Below, in pieces: positions 16,596 to 26,008 of a DNA stretch of 64,000 nucleotides (positions are counted from its first letter, which is position 1; each line of letters opens with the position of its first letter). Origin of the DNA: Flavivirga sp. 57AJ16. Its GTDB lineage: Bacteria; Bacteroidota; Bacteroidia; Flavobacteriales; Flavobacteriaceae. Location: positions 186,001 through 250,000 of the forward strand of contig NZ_JAQZAT010000005.1 in the NCBI RefSeq assembly GCF_028736925.1. Reading direction: 5' to 3'. A model generated the notes under the pieces. The model had not been told where the DNA came from, did no database searches, and worked only from the letters and a program-made list of their open reading frames with translations. The translations under genes were made by a program, and so were the position numbers.

Positions 16596-17608
16596 TTATT
16601 TTTTTCTAAATCATTAATATTTTTTACAATTTTAGGCAGGTTTTTAAAGTGCACATAGGACTTGTTATAATCATTCAAAGCTAGTGCAGGAGACCCTTGA
16701 AGGATTTCATTGTCCTTAACATTTCTGGCTATACCCGATTGTGCTTGAATTTTTACGTTGTTACCAATAGTAATATGTCCAGCAATACCTACTTGTCCTC
16801 CAATTTGACAATATTCGCCAATTTTAGTGGAGCCGGCAACACCAGATTGTGCTGCGATGACTGTATGTTGGCCTATTTCTACGTTATGGGCAATTTGAAT
16901 TTGATTATCTAACTTCACCCCATTCCTTATTACGGTAGAACCCATCGTTGCTCTATCTATAGTAGTTCCAGCTCCTACATCAACGTTATCTTCTAAAATA
17001 ACATTTCCTATTTGAGGTATTTTCTTGTAACTACCATCTGGATTTGGCGCAAAACCAAAACCATCTGCCCCAATGATAACTCCAGAGTTTATAACACAGG
17101 AATTGCCTATAATGGTATCTGAATAAATTTTGGCACCCGAAAAAACAATAGTGTCCTCTCCAATAGCAACATTGTCTCCTATATATACATTTGGAAATAT
17201 TTTAACATTATTCCCTATTTTGGTATTGTCTCCTAAATATGAAAATGCTCCTAAATAAATATTATCACCAAACTTTGTGGATTTTGATATGTGCGAAGGC
17301 TCCTCAATTCCTACTTTGTTAAGTTTTGCAATATTATAATACTCAAGTAATTTAGTAAAGGAGGCATAGGCATCTTCAACTTTGATTAGTGTTGTGCCTA
17401 TATCGTTTTCAGGGACAAAGCTTTTATTAACTATGGTCACCGACGCTCTTGTAGAATATATATATTGTGTGTATTTTGGATTGGATAGAAAAGTTAGAGA
17501 GCCCTGGACACCTTCTTCAATTTTAGATAATTTTGAAACTTCTACATCTGGATCACCAACAATATCACCTTCTAATATTCCTGCTATTTGTTGTGCTGTA
17601 AATTTCAC
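16586..17608 (-). CDS. lpxD: UDP-3-O-acylglucosamine N-acyltransferase LpxD
   Basis: Adds the N-linked 3-hydroxyacyl chain in lipid A synthesis. 340 residues, the usual size. N-terminal uridine-binding domain ([33 protein letters not shown]), long hexapeptide beta-helix with [36 protein letters not shown], catalytic His in [10 protein letters not shown], and a C-terminal helix. The start codon is GTG. First gene of the cluster lpxD-lpxC/fabZ-lpxA-efp-lpxD2. Confidence 0.94.
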   Translation of the reverse strand: MKFTAQQIAGILEGDIVGDPDVEVSKLSKIEEGVQGSLTFLSNPKYTQYIYSTRASVTIVNKSFVPENDIGTTLIKVEDAYASFTKLLEYYNIAKLNKVGIEEPSHISKSTKFGDNIYLGAFSYLGDNTKIGNNVKIFPNVYIGDNVAIGEDTIVFSGAKIYSDTIIGNSCVINSGVIIGADGFGFAPNPDGSYKKIPQIGNVILEDNVDVGAGTTIDRATMGSTVIRNGVKLDNQIQIAHNVEIGQHTVIAAQSGVAGSTKIGEYCQIGGQVGIAGHITIGNNVKIQAQSGIARNVKDNEILQGSPALALNDYNKSYVHFKNLPKIVKNINDLEKNKWE

Positions 17609-17642
17609 ACTGAAAAGTTTGTGGTTTTTTGTTTGACTGACG

Positions 17643-17650
17643 CAAAAATA
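17643..17650 (-). promoter_or_regulatory. Possible lpxD operon -7 promoter element
   Basis: The minus strand reads TATTTTTG, matching TAnnTTTG, 35 bp ahead of the lpxD start. No clear -33 element was seen. Confidence 0.35.
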
Positions 17651-17672
17651 GGAAAAATGTGCTAAAGTTTTT

Positions 17673-17707
17673 CATGTGCCGATGCTTATTGTTTTTAGAG
17701 GCACATG
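17673..17707. repeat. CATGTG...CACATG palindrome related to the fabG leader repeat
   Basis: CATGTGCC (17673-17680) and GGCACATG (17700-17707) form an 8-bp inverted repeat around a TTATTGTTTTT core and are followed by TCGCAT. The fabG leader unit has the same order: CATGTG, TTATTGTTTTTT, CACATG, TAGCAT. The two are therefore probably members of one dispersed element, present once here and amplified before fabG. Confidence 0.6.
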
Positions 17708-17723
17708 TCGCATTTTATTTTTT

Positions 17724-18962
17724 TTATTTGCAAAAATTAACTATATCGTTTCTTTTAGGATAACATATATAATATTTGGTCACTGGTTTTGATAAAGCTT
17801 TGAGATTAAGCTGATCTGAAGCTTTAACGATATCCTCAATTTTTCCTGTTTTATGTAAAATATTGATCCCTTGGTGCTTTAATTGATAAGCTTGATTCGA
17901 GATTTCTCCTGTAAACACAAAATATTTTGCTTCTTTTTCGCTTATCTTGTGTGTCGTAATTAAATCTTTAATATGTTTTTCAAGATTTTGCTTTTTAATG
18001 GCTTTTTTCTTCATTTTTATTTTTAATAAATCTCTGTTTATTATCATTTCGCTTAAATGTCTAAGCACAAAATCATCATGATGTTGCCAGTGTTTCATAG
18101 CCGAAATAATATCATAATCATCTAACTGGGAAAAGATCTCAAGTGTATCGTTGTCGAAATTGTCGATCACTATTTTATTCTCTAAAAAGAACAGCAAAGC
18201 TTTACTAGCTTCTAACTTAACCCCTTTGTTATGCAGTTCCTTAGCACGTTTTAAAACCCGAATTAACAATTGTTCTGCTACCAACCCCGTTTTATGCAAG
18301 TAAACTTGCCAATACATGAGACGTCTGGCTACTAAAAATTTCTCAACACTATAAATGCCTTTTTCCTCAACTACTAATTCGTCATTAACGACATTAAGCA
18401 TGGTGATTAATCTCTCGCTATTTATATTGCCTTCTGCTACTCCAGTATAAAAACTGTCTCTTTTTAAATAATCGGCCCGATCCATGTCCAATTGCCCAGA
18501 AATAAGTTGGCACATAAACTTTCTATAGTATTTACCTTTGAAAATTTGAATAGCAAGCGTTAAACTTCCGTTAAATTCTTTATTTAATCGCTCCATAAAA
18601 AGTAAAGAAATGTCTTCGTGCGATACATTATCTACAATACTATGTTCCATAGCATGAGAGAAAGGTCCATGGCCTATATCATGCAATAGAATAGCTACGT
18701 ATAGCCCTTTTTCCTCTTCATTGGAAATCGTAACCCCTTTAAAACGAAGTACATTGACAGCTTGTTGCATTAAATGCACACAGCCTATAGCATGATGAAA
18801 CCTCGTGTGGTGCGCCCCAGGATAAACCAAATAAGACATACCCATTTGGGTAATTCTACGCAGCCGTTGAAAATATTTATGCTGAATTAAATCGAAAATA
18901 AGCGAATTTGGAATAGTAATAAATCCGTAAATTGGGTCGTTTAATATTTTAAGTTTGTTCAA
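17724..18962 (-). CDS. HD-domain phosphohydrolase
   Basis: 412 residues of the HD superfamily (COG1078-like, related to dGTP triphosphohydrolases and SAMHD1). Metal-binding residues are seen as H in GAHHTRFHHAIG, the HD doublet in ILLHDIGHGPFSHAMEH, and a later Asp in SGQLDMDRADYLKRDSFYTG. Such proteins hydrolyse nucleotides; the substrate here is unknown. The C-terminal part holds a basic helix (KKKAIKKQNLEKHIKDLI). Monocistronic, divergent from porX. Confidence 0.85.
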   Translation of the reverse strand: MNKLKILNDPIYGFITIPNSLIFDLIQHKYFQRLRRITQMGMSYLVYPGAHHTRFHHAIGCVHLMQQAVNVLRFKGVTISNEEEKGLYVAILLHDIGHGPFSHAMEHSIVDNVSHEDISLLFMERLNKEFNGSLTLAIQIFKGKYYRKFMCQLISGQLDMDRADYLKRDSFYTGVAEGNINSERLITMLNVVNDELVVEEKGIYSVEKFLVARRLMYWQVYLHKTGLVAEQLLIRVLKRAKELHNKGVKLEASKALLFFLENKIVIDNFDNDTLEIFSQLDDYDIISAMKHWQHHDDFVLRHLSEMIINRDLLKIKMKKKAIKKQNLEKHIKDLITTHKISEKEAKYFVFTGEISNQAYQLKHQGINILHKTGKIEDIVKASDQLNLKALSKPVTKYYICYPKRNDIVNFCK

Positions 18963-18990
18963 ACTTGAAAAGGTTAATGTTTAATAGACA

Positions 18991-18998
18991 CAAATATA
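18991..18998 (-). promoter_or_regulatory. Possible -7 promoter element of the HD gene
   Basis: The minus strand reads TATATTTG, a full TAnnTTTG match, 29 bp before the start codon. The -33 region is not clear. Confidence 0.4.
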
Positions 18999-19102
18999 AT
19001 TATATGTAGTCTATAATATTATAGAAGTGGTTTAAACTTTTTTTATCACTCCTAATGGACAATTAAAATTATTACCGATAAATGATTAATAAATACATTT
19101 AA

Positions 19103-20656
19103 ATGAATACAATACAAATACTTTGGGTAGATGATGAAATTGATCTACTAAAACCCCATATACTATTTCTGGAAAAACGCCATTATAAAGTGACAACATG
19201 CAAAAGTGGCAGTGAAGCTATTGATGCGATAGATGATAAAAATTTTGACATCGTATTCTTAGACGAGAATATGCCCGGACTCACAGGCCTTGAAACTTTA
19301 AATGAAATAAAGGAAAAGCGGGATAGCCTTCCTGTTGTCATGATTACCAAAAGTGAAGAAGAATATATCATGGAAGAAGCTATTGGCAATAAAATAGCAG
19401 ATTACCTTATTAAGCCTGTAAATCCAAATCAAATTTTATTAAGCTTAAAGAAGAACCTGGATCATTCCCGATTAGTTTCAGAAAAAACGACTTCAAACTA
19501 CCAGCAAGAATTTAGGAAAATCTCAATGGATTTATCTATGATTAATTCTTATGAAGAGTGGGTTAATTTATATCAGAAACTTATCTATTGGGAAATTCAG
19601 CTTGAAGATATTGAAGACGCCGGGATGTTTGGAATTTTAGAGTCTCAAAAAAATGAGGCCAATATTCAGTTTGGTAAGTTTATAGAAAAGAATTATGCCG
19701 ATTGGTTTAAGCCAAACTCAGAATCGCCCATCATGTCGCACATGCTTTTTAAAGAAAAAATTGCTCCTGAGATCAGTAAAGACCAACCAACGGTTTTAAT
19801 TGTTATTGATAATTTACGTTATGACCAATGGAAAGTTTTTGAACCTATAATTAACAACTATTATAAAAAAATTAAAGAAGACGCTTTTTTTAGCATTCTA
19901 CCAACTGCTACTCAATATGCCCGCAATGCTATTTTTTCTGGGTTAATGCCTAGTGAAATGGAAAAATTGTTTCCAGAGTATTGGAAAAACGATACCGATG
20001 ATGGTGGTAAGAATTTGCATGAAGCAGCTTTTTTAAATACACAAATGAAGCGATTAGGGCTAACCCATTTTAATTATGATTATCACAAAATAACAAACCT
20101 GAAAAATGGCAAGAAATTGGCTGATAATTTTAAATCGCTCAAAAGCAATGACTTAACAGTTATTGTATATAATTTTGTCGATATGTTATCACATTCCAAA
20201 ACAGAGATGGAGGTGGTTAAAGAATTGGCTTCTAACGATAAGGCATATCGGTCTTTAGCTTTAAGTTGGTTTAAAAACTCACCTCTTTTGGAGATGATAC
20301 AACAGGCCCAACAATTAGGGTTTAAGCTTATTTTAACAACAGACCACGGCACCATTAATGTTAAAAACCCGTCAAAAGTAATTGGAGATAGAGATACAAG
20401 CTTAAACCTTCGTTATAAAACCGGAAGGAGCTTAACTTATGATGATAAAGATGTCCTGGTCTTTAAAAACCCAAAAGATGCTCATCTACCATCCATAAAA
20501 ATGAGTAGCTCTTACATTTTTGCAAAAAGCGACTTGTTTTTTGCATATCCAAATAATTATAACCATTATGTAAGTTACTTTAGAAACACCTATCAGCATG
20601 GTGGTGTTTCTCTTGAGGAAATGATTATCCCTTTTGTAGTATTTAACCCAAAATAA
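19103..20656 (+). CDS. porX: T9SS response regulator PorX (REC-PglZ)
   Basis: 517 residues. A receiver domain (1-120; DDE acidic pair at 10-12, phospho-acceptor Asp54 in VFLDENMPG, Lys in IKPVNP) is joined through a helical linker to a PglZ/alkaline-phosphatase-like domain (about 210-517; VIDNLRYDQW, LPTATQYARN, VDMLSHS, LTTDHGT). This build is that of PorX, which works with the kinase PorY and a sigma factor to control type IX secretion, and whose PglZ domain has phosphodiesterase activity in studied members. The metal-site residues appear intact. PorY is not in the window. Confidence 0.93.
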   Translation: MNTIQILWVDDEIDLLKPHILFLEKRHYKVTTCKSGSEAIDAIDDKNFDIVFLDENMPGLTGLETLNEIKEKRDSLPVVMITKSEEEYIMEEAIGNKIADYLIKPVNPNQILLSLKKNLDHSRLVSEKTTSNYQQEFRKISMDLSMINSYEEWVNLYQKLIYWEIQLEDIEDAGMFGILESQKNEANIQFGKFIEKNYADWFKPNSESPIMSHMLFKEKIAPEISKDQPTVLIVIDNLRYDQWKVFEPIINNYYKKIKEDAFFSILPTATQYARNAIFSGLMPSEMEKLFPEYWKNDTDDGGKNLHEAAFLNTQMKRLGLTHFNYDYHKITNLKNGKKLADNFKSLKSNDLTVIVYNFVDMLSHSKTEMEVVKELASNDKAYRSLALSWFKNSPLLEMIQQAQQLGFKLILTTDHGTINVKNPSKVIGDRDTSLNLRYKTGRSLTYDDKDVLVFKNPKDAHLPSIKMSSSYIFAKSDLFFAYPNNYNHYVSYFRNTYQHGGVSLEEMIIPFVVFNPK

Positions 20657-20662
20657 CCTATT

Positions 20663-20706
20663 AAAAGCAAAAAACATCGATAAAATACGTATTTTTTATT
20701 GCTTTT
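20663..20706 (+). terminator. Possible porX terminator
   Basis: AAAAGCAA (20663-20670) and TTGCTTTT (20699-20706) form an inverted repeat just after the porX stop, with extra A/T pairing inside. The U run after it is short, so termination is uncertain. Confidence 0.4.
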
Positions 20707-20742
20707 CTGCATTTTTATGGTTATACTTGCGTATAAAATTTA

Positions 20743-21162
20743 GTGAAATTGGAAATTGATTTTAGCCTAAATGATGTTGAAAACGTTGCAAAACAGCTCA
20801 TTGAAAATGTAAAAACTAAAACATTATTATTTTATGGAGATATGGGAGTTGGTAAAACAACATTGATAAAAGCCATAGTAAAAGTTTTAGGTAGTGTCGA
20901 TGAAGTAAGCAGCCCAACATTTTCTATTGTAAATGAGTATCAATTAAATAATGACAAAGTATACCATTTTGATTTATATCGGATCAATGATTTAGAAGAA
21001 GCGTATAATTTTGGAATAGAAGATTACATTGACTCTGATAATTGGAAATTAATTGAATGGCCAGAAAAAATCAAGCCAATACTTACTGACCAATTTGATA
21101 GTATTGATTTGGAATTAGGTTCCAATAACAGAATTTTAAGATTAAATTTATTGGAAAAATAA
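20743..21162 (+). CDS. tsaE: tRNA threonylcarbamoyladenosine synthesis ATPase TsaE
   Basis: ATPase of the TsaB-TsaD-TsaE machine that makes t6A at position 37 of tRNAs reading ANN codons. 139 residues, family length. Walker A GDMGVGKTTLIKAIVK near 32-47, SSPTFSIVNEYQ, YHFDLYRI and the tryptophan-containing LIEWPEKI are the usual TsaE marks. The start is GTG. It follows porX after 86 bp. Confidence 0.94.
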   Translation: MKLEIDFSLNDVENVAKQLIENVKTKTLLFYGDMGVGKTTLIKAIVKVLGSVDEVSSPTFSIVNEYQLNNDKVYHFDLYRINDLEEAYNFGIEDYIDSDNWKLIEWPEKIKPILTDQFDSIDLELGSNNRILRLNLLEK

Positions 21163-21312
21163 TAACATAAATTATTAGCTTATACAAATAAATAACATGA
21201 AAAATGCTTCGAATTTTGAAGTTTTACGGTAAAACCACATCGTAAATTTTTAAAAAGCTTGATTTTAACATTTTTTTAACATTTCAAGAAAAACTTCAAA
21301 ATAGTCTTTAGT

Positions 21313-21320
21313 TACATTTG
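21313..21320 (+). promoter_or_regulatory. Possible -7 promoter element of the small exported peptide
   Basis: TACATTTG is a full match to TAnnTTTG, 29 bp before the ATG at 21350. No good -33 TTTG was seen. Confidence 0.42.
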
Positions 21321-21349
21321 GGTATATTAATTAATAAATCCCTTTAAAA

Positions 21350-21490
21350 ATGAAAACTAAAAAGTATTTGATTGCAATTGCAATCTTCGGAGGAATGTTG
21401 TTTATGGCTCAAGCTGCTGACGCTTTTAACCAAGATGGACAACAAACAGCAAAAATTGACAAAACCAAAGTTAAAATCCCAGGTCAATAA
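21350..21490 (+). CDS. Small exported peptide
   Basis: 46 residues: a clear signal peptide (KTKKYLIAIAIFGGMLFMAQA, cut near AQA/AD) and a short hydrophilic mature part ending DKTKVKIPGQ. It is preceded by a promoter-like element and a CCTTTAAAAATG start region, so it is more likely to be a real gene than the overlapping TTG frame that begins at 21372. The function is not known. Confidence 0.6.
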   Translation: MKTKKYLIAIAIFGGMLFMAQAADAFNQDGQQTAKIDKTKVKIPGQ

Positions 21491-21977
21491 CAAAAAAGAG
21501 TTTATAATAGGGAGCGTAATAGCTACTTGTATAGCTATTACCCCTTATTTATTTACATTATGGGAAAGTGTCCCTAGTCAAAAGACTTGGGACACTTTTT
21601 TTGGTACATATGCAAGTAATTATTATGAAGATGTCCAAATTTTATCTTGGACCTTACTTGGGAAAATTATTCCTCTTTTATTATTGTTCATTTGGATTTT
21701 CACATGTAGACATTGGTGGTATCATATTATTTTAGTACCTATTGCTATGTACATTTTTCAAATAATAGAAGTGCTTAACGATGACTTGAGGTTTGCTGAA
21801 GAAAATCAGATTATTTATTTATTACCTGTTATGGCCATAATGATCCCGTCAATTTATTTGATTAGAGCTCGTATTTTCAATAAAATAAATGAAGCAAATA
21901 AATCTCTAGAAGAATTGGAAGAAGAATTTAAATTATCGCCTAAAAACTTTTGGGGGAAAGTCAAGGAGTATTTTTAA
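21435..21977 (+). CDS. Membrane protein of unknown function, start uncertain
   Basis: About 180 residues from the ATG at 21435, but the first 20 codons overlap the small peptide gene in another frame and look non-native. The conserved-looking part begins at NNKKEFIIGSVIATC (about 21486), where no standard start codon is in frame. Four membrane helices are seen, with SWTLLGKIIPLLLLFIWIFTCRHWWYH in the middle, and a charged tail (EELEEEFKLSPKNFWGKV). The native start may have been lost in a deletion that fused it to the small gene. Ends 4 bp inside the convergent TonB-type receptor gene. Confidence 0.6.
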   Translation: MDNKQQKLTKPKLKSQVNNKKEFIIGSVIATCIAITPYLFTLWESVPSQKTWDTFFGTYASNYYEDVQILSWTLLGKIIPLLLLFIWIFTCRHWWYHIILVPIAMYIFQIIEVLNDDLRFAEENQIIYLLPVMAIMIPSIYLIRARIFNKINEANKSLEELEEEFKLSPKNFWGKVKEYF

Positions 21978-24394
21978 TTTAATCGATCTCTTTCCTGTAA
22001 ATCAATTTCTTTTTTATTAGTGTTTAATCTAAAGTTTCCAAATTTATAGTTAAACCCAAATGTAAGCAACCTATTCTCCATTCTGGAATTTAAAAATACA
22101 TCTTGATTTAAATATTTAGTCGTTTGCGTAAAGTTTTGCGTGTTAAAAATATCTTTAACGCCAATGCTCAAAGATGCCCTATTATTCCAAAATGTCTTTC
22201 TTAAATTAATATCCAGTCCGGATCTGTTGCTTATTATAGAGGGGCCTTCTGCTAAAGGTGAAATATATAAAAAGGATAGATCTGCGGTTAAGCTCTTATC
22301 CTTTAAAAAGGAAAAATAGTTAATTATTTGTCCATACAAAGACCATTTATCATTAGTTGTTATTTCATTATTACTTTCTAAAGCAAAAAACTGATTGTCA
22401 TAATAGAAAAGGGAGGATAGTACGTATAGAGACCAATGATCGGTAAGCTTAGTATAAGTTGTAAAGTCTAATCCGTACGAGATGCTTCTATCAATATTGG
22501 TATTAATATATTTTAAGACAGCAGCATCATTATCCTGAAATACGATTTCTAATGTCGGGTTATTTTCATTGCGATAGTAAAGTTCTAAAGTATATGTATT
22601 GTTTAGTGTATATCCAAACGTAAATATATCATCTATTTGAGGTTTTAAGTTTGGATCTCCTGTTACATAGGCATTATCATTTAAGAAATATTTGAAAGGG
22701 TTTAATTGGCTATACCTAGGTCGATGAATACGTCTGTTATAGTTAAAATACAGTTCGTTTTTTTTGTTTAGCCTATGTAGCAAGTAAAATGAGGGAAACA
22801 ACTTTAAATAATTATTATTACTTTTTTGATTAGCTGATAAAGAGTTCCCTTTAATATCGGTGTATTCGCCTCTTACTCCAGATTTAAAACTCCAATGGTC
22901 CCAATTTTTGGAATAACTTATATAAGCTGCATAATTAGTTTCATCATATAAAAAAGTATCTGAATTTTGTAAATCCTCTATTTTTATGTCATTTTCAAAA
23001 ATAAATTGATTTAAAACATTCTTAGAATTAATATTAGAGACCTTGCTCCCTGCTTCAAATTGTGCTGTACTATTTATTGGTAACTCATAATCTACTTGAC
23101 TTGTATATAATTTTATGACCTGGCTCGAAAAGGTTTGAAACCTATTACTTCGTATAAGTGCATTATCAGGAAAACGATAATCGGTATCTACATTTTGGAA
23201 ACTCGAAAAATCATAGTTGGTATGATGGGTGCTTATAGAGAGCTTCTCCCCTTCCTTTTTAAATTTATGAACATAATCAAGCGTAAAAGCCAAATTAAAG
23301 GTTTCATCCACTTTGCGGTTTAAAGTATTAAAGGTAGAATCCAATAATTTACTTGAATTAAAAACTTTTGTTAGCGAGTTAATGGAAGTCTTGGTCTGAT
23401 TCCTAGGAACGATGAGCATACTTGTAGAAAAACCCAGACTATTATGGCTGTCTATATCATAATCAATATTAGCATTTATGTTTTGGTTAGAAGTTTCCCG
23501 TATTCTTTTATAATCTGTTTCCCAACTTGATGTATTTTGATTGTTATTATTTATAAAATTTATAGATTCATTATTATGTCTAAAGTCTTTTCTGGGACTT
23601 ATGGTGTAGTTAATATAGGTGTTTAGTTTTTTAGCTTTAAAAAAATGACTTGTTCCAAACGAATATTTGGGAAATTCCGAGCCTTGTCTATAATTTCCAA
23701 AAGCACTTCCATGATAGCCAGCTATGATGTTTTTGCCAGTCACAATGTTAAGTACGGCACCACCTTCTGCTTCATACTTCGCAGGTGGGTTTGTTATGAC
23801 TTCAATCGATTTTACATTCGTAGCAGAGGTGCCCTCTAAAAGTTGCCGGATCTCACTTGAAGACAAATACACTTTTCTATCATTTATATATATCGTGGGT
23901 GTTGATTGTTTTATGGTTATAGCACCATCATGAACTAAAACCCCAGGTGTATGCCTTAAAACATCCAAAACATTATTATTTGATAATGTAGAGTTCTCTA
24001 CATTAAATACCAGACGATCCACCATGCGATTAATTGTTGGTCTTTTTGCAACCACCATTACCCCATCAAGCATTTCCAGACTTTCTTCAAGTACAATCGT
24101 GTCAAAATGAATATTTCTGTCAAGTTCAACTCTAGTAGAATATGCTTTAAAGCCAAGGAAGCTAACCTTAAATATATAATCACCCGCTTTTAGGTTTTCA
24201 ATTATAAAATACCCTTTTTCATCTGTAGTAGTACCGTGTGTGATTTTTAGATTTTCTAAACTTGTAATCAACACATTAGCATATGCTATTGAATGAGCAT
24301 CATCATCTTTAACATAACCATTTAGCCTATATTCTTGAGAAAAAGATACTAGGGGAAACAGCAGAATAAAATGATAAAATAAATTTTTAAGCAT
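21974..24394 (-). CDS. TonB-dependent receptor-like outer membrane protein
   Basis: 806 residues. Signal peptide (1-19, ending VSFSQ), a carboxypeptidase-regulatory-like beta domain (20-105; GYVKDDDAHSIAYANVLI, GYFIIENLKAGDYIFKVSFLG), a plug domain (about 120-220; DVLRHTPGVLVHDG, IYINDRKVYL, IEVITNPPAKYEAEGGAVLNIVT) and an outer membrane barrel (OMP_b-brl_3 type) to the C-terminus. Such proteins take up or bind large ligands at the surface; the substrate is not evident. No SusD partner is adjacent, which argues against a classical glycan-uptake locus. Confidence 0.88.
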   Translation of the reverse strand: MLKNLFYHFILLFPLVSFSQEYRLNGYVKDDDAHSIAYANVLITSLENLKITHGTTTDEKGYFIIENLKAGDYIFKVSFLGFKAYSTRVELDRNIHFDTIVLEESLEMLDGVMVVAKRPTINRMVDRLVFNVENSTLSNNNVLDVLRHTPGVLVHDGAITIKQSTPTIYINDRKVYLSSSEIRQLLEGTSATNVKSIEVITNPPAKYEAEGGAVLNIVTGKNIIAGYHGSAFGNYRQGSEFPKYSFGTSHFFKAKKLNTYINYTISPRKDFRHNNESINFINNNNQNTSSWETDYKRIRETSNQNINANIDYDIDSHNSLGFSTSMLIVPRNQTKTSINSLTKVFNSSKLLDSTFNTLNRKVDETFNLAFTLDYVHKFKKEGEKLSISTHHTNYDFSSFQNVDTDYRFPDNALIRSNRFQTFSSQVIKLYTSQVDYELPINSTAQFEAGSKVSNINSKNVLNQFIFENDIKIEDLQNSDTFLYDETNYAAYISYSKNWDHWSFKSGVRGEYTDIKGNSLSANQKSNNNYLKLFPSFYLLHRLNKKNELYFNYNRRIHRPRYSQLNPFKYFLNDNAYVTGDPNLKPQIDDIFTFGYTLNNTYTLELYYRNENNPTLEIVFQDNDAAVLKYINTNIDRSISYGLDFTTYTKLTDHWSLYVLSSLFYYDNQFFALESNNEITTNDKWSLYGQIINYFSFLKDKSLTADLSFLYISPLAEGPSIISNRSGLDINLRKTFWNNRASLSIGVKDIFNTQNFTQTTKYLNQDVFLNSRMENRLLTFGFNYKFGNFRLNTNKKEIDLQERDRLN

Positions 24395-24411
24395 AAATGT
24401 ATTTGATAGTG

Positions 24412-24419
24412 CAAACTTA
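24412..24419 (-). promoter_or_regulatory. Possible -7 promoter element of the receptor gene
   Basis: The minus strand reads TAAGTTTG, a match to TAnnTTTG, 17 bp before the start codon. This would leave a very short 5' leader. No -33 element is obvious. Confidence 0.35.
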
Positions 24420-24643
24420 TAAATATTAATTTAAAACATTTTGTAGATGGGCCTTAAAAATAATATTTATTTTCTTACATAAATTTAAATCAAAATATTA
24501 ATCTTGTTGGCTTTTAAAAAACTCAAATAATTATTTTTATTTGTATTAACAATAGAAAATTTATTTGTAATTTGATTTTTTATTAGTGAAACTCTATTTA
24601 GAAAAGTTGCGAAGCAATATTTCCAAAATTGGTAGTTGAACTA

Positions 24644-24744
24644 ATCCCGCTTTTTTAGCGGGATCTTTAGATATAATATCTCGAAGCTTGCTTCGGAACA
24701 TAAAAAATATTTCTTATTGAATGCCTCGTATGCTTGCATCGAGG
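24644..24744. repeat. Cluster of three hairpins ahead of alanine dehydrogenase
   Basis: Three small palindromes occur in a row: ATCCCGCT/AGCGGGAT (24644-24664), CGAAGC/GCTTCG (24682-24695) and CCTCG..TGC/GCA.CGAGG (24724-24744). The first is also found in part near 30719-30731. They fill the 339-bp non-coding stretch between the divergent receptor and alanine dehydrogenase genes. They look like dispersed repeats but would lie in the ald leader and might affect its expression. Confidence 0.65.
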
Positions 24745-24766
24745 TAGTTTACTAATAGAGCTAGCC

Positions 24767-25966
24767 ATGTCGAAATCACTTTCTCCTTTTACTAAGGAGC
24801 AACTTTTACCTCAAGAAGAAACCCTTGAATTACGAAAGCGTAAGGGAGAATTGTTTATAGGGATACCTAAAGAGATTGCTTTTCAAGAAAAACGTATCTG
24901 TTTAACACCAGATGCTGTATTTGCTTTGGTAAGTAACGGACATAAAGTACTGCTTGAATCTGGAGCAGGAAACGGTGCCAGTTTTAGTGATAAGGATTAT
25001 AGTGAAGCTGGTGCTGAAATCACAAAGGATACGGCAAAAGTATTTGCATGCCCTATGATTCTTAAAGTTGAGCCACCTAGTATAGAACAGATTAAACTTA
25101 TTAATCCGCAAACGATATTAATATCGGCGCTACAGATAAAGACCCAATCTAAAAAATATTTTGAAGCATTGGCCTCAAAGCGAATCACGGCATTGGCTTT
25201 TGAGTTTATTCGTGATGCCGATGGTGCATACCCTGCAGTAAGATCATTAAGTGAAATTGCAGGAACGGCGTCTGTCTTAATAGCATCAGAGTTATTGTCT
25301 GATACTAAAAACGGTAATGGTATAATGTTTGGAAATATTAGCGGAGTTCCCCCTATAGAGGTCGTTATATTGGGGGCTGGTACCGTTGGGGAATTTGCAG
25401 CAAGAAGCTCGATTGGATTGGGTGCAAATGTAAAAGTTTTTGATAATTCTATCACAAAATTAAGACGTATACAAACCAACTTAGGTCGGCCTTTCTTTAC
25501 ATCTACAATCACGCCAAAAAGTTTAACAAAAGCTCTTAAGCGCTGTAATGTTGTTATTGGAGCGGTACGAGGAACGAATAGAGCTCCAATAATAGTTTCA
25601 GAGGATATGGTACGATCCATGAAAAAAGGTGCCATCATCATAGATGTAAGTATAGATATGGGAGGTTGTATTGAAACTAGCGAAATAACGACACATAAAA
25701 GCCCCATATTTATTAAGCATGATGTGGTACATTATTGTGTTCCCAATATTCTAGCTAGGTATTCACGTACTGCATCTGTTTCCTTAAGTAACTTTTTTAC
25801 ACCTTATTTATTAAAAATTGCTGAAGAGGGCGGTATAGAAAATTCTTTAAGATTTGATAAGGGTTTGAAAAATGGATTGTATTTTTACCACGGAATTTTA
25901 ACTAGTAAATCTGTAGGTGATTGGTTCGATTTAGATTTTAGCGATGTTAATTTGCTTATTTTTTGA
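24767..25966 (+). CDS. ald: Alanine dehydrogenase
   Basis: NAD-dependent conversion between alanine and pyruvate plus ammonia. 399 residues from the ATG at 24767. N-terminal catalytic domain with IGIPKEIAFQEKRICLTPDAV (substrate-binding Arg/Lys region) and GAGNGASFSDKDY; NAD-binding domain with VVILGAGTVGEFAARSSIGLGANVKVFD (GxGxxG); then IIDVSIDMGGCIETSE and HYCVPNILARYSRTAS. It belongs to the diverged Bacteroidota group of the AlaDH/PNT family. An 11-codon extension to a TTG at 24734 lies in a repeat and is not used. Confidence 0.88.
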   Translation: MSKSLSPFTKEQLLPQEETLELRKRKGELFIGIPKEIAFQEKRICLTPDAVFALVSNGHKVLLESGAGNGASFSDKDYSEAGAEITKDTAKVFACPMILKVEPPSIEQIKLINPQTILISALQIKTQSKKYFEALASKRITALAFEFIRDADGAYPAVRSLSEIAGTASVLIASELLSDTKNGNGIMFGNISGVPPIEVVILGAGTVGEFAARSSIGLGANVKVFDNSITKLRRIQTNLGRPFFTSTITPKSLTKALKRCNVVIGAVRGTNRAPIIVSEDMVRSMKKGAIIIDVSIDMGGCIETSEITTHKSPIFIKHDVVHYCVPNILARYSRTASVSLSNFFTPYLLKIAEEGGIENSLRFDKGLKNGLYFYHGILTSKSVGDWFDLDFSDVNLLIF

Positions 25967-26008
25967 TTGATCACACACAATTCTGATTTATTTCACTAAA
26001 CACATTAA

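Noticed and set aside
24997-25707. 236-codon reading frame opposite alanine dehydrogenase
   Set aside because: It is antisense to a well-supported enzyme and has no recognisable domain.
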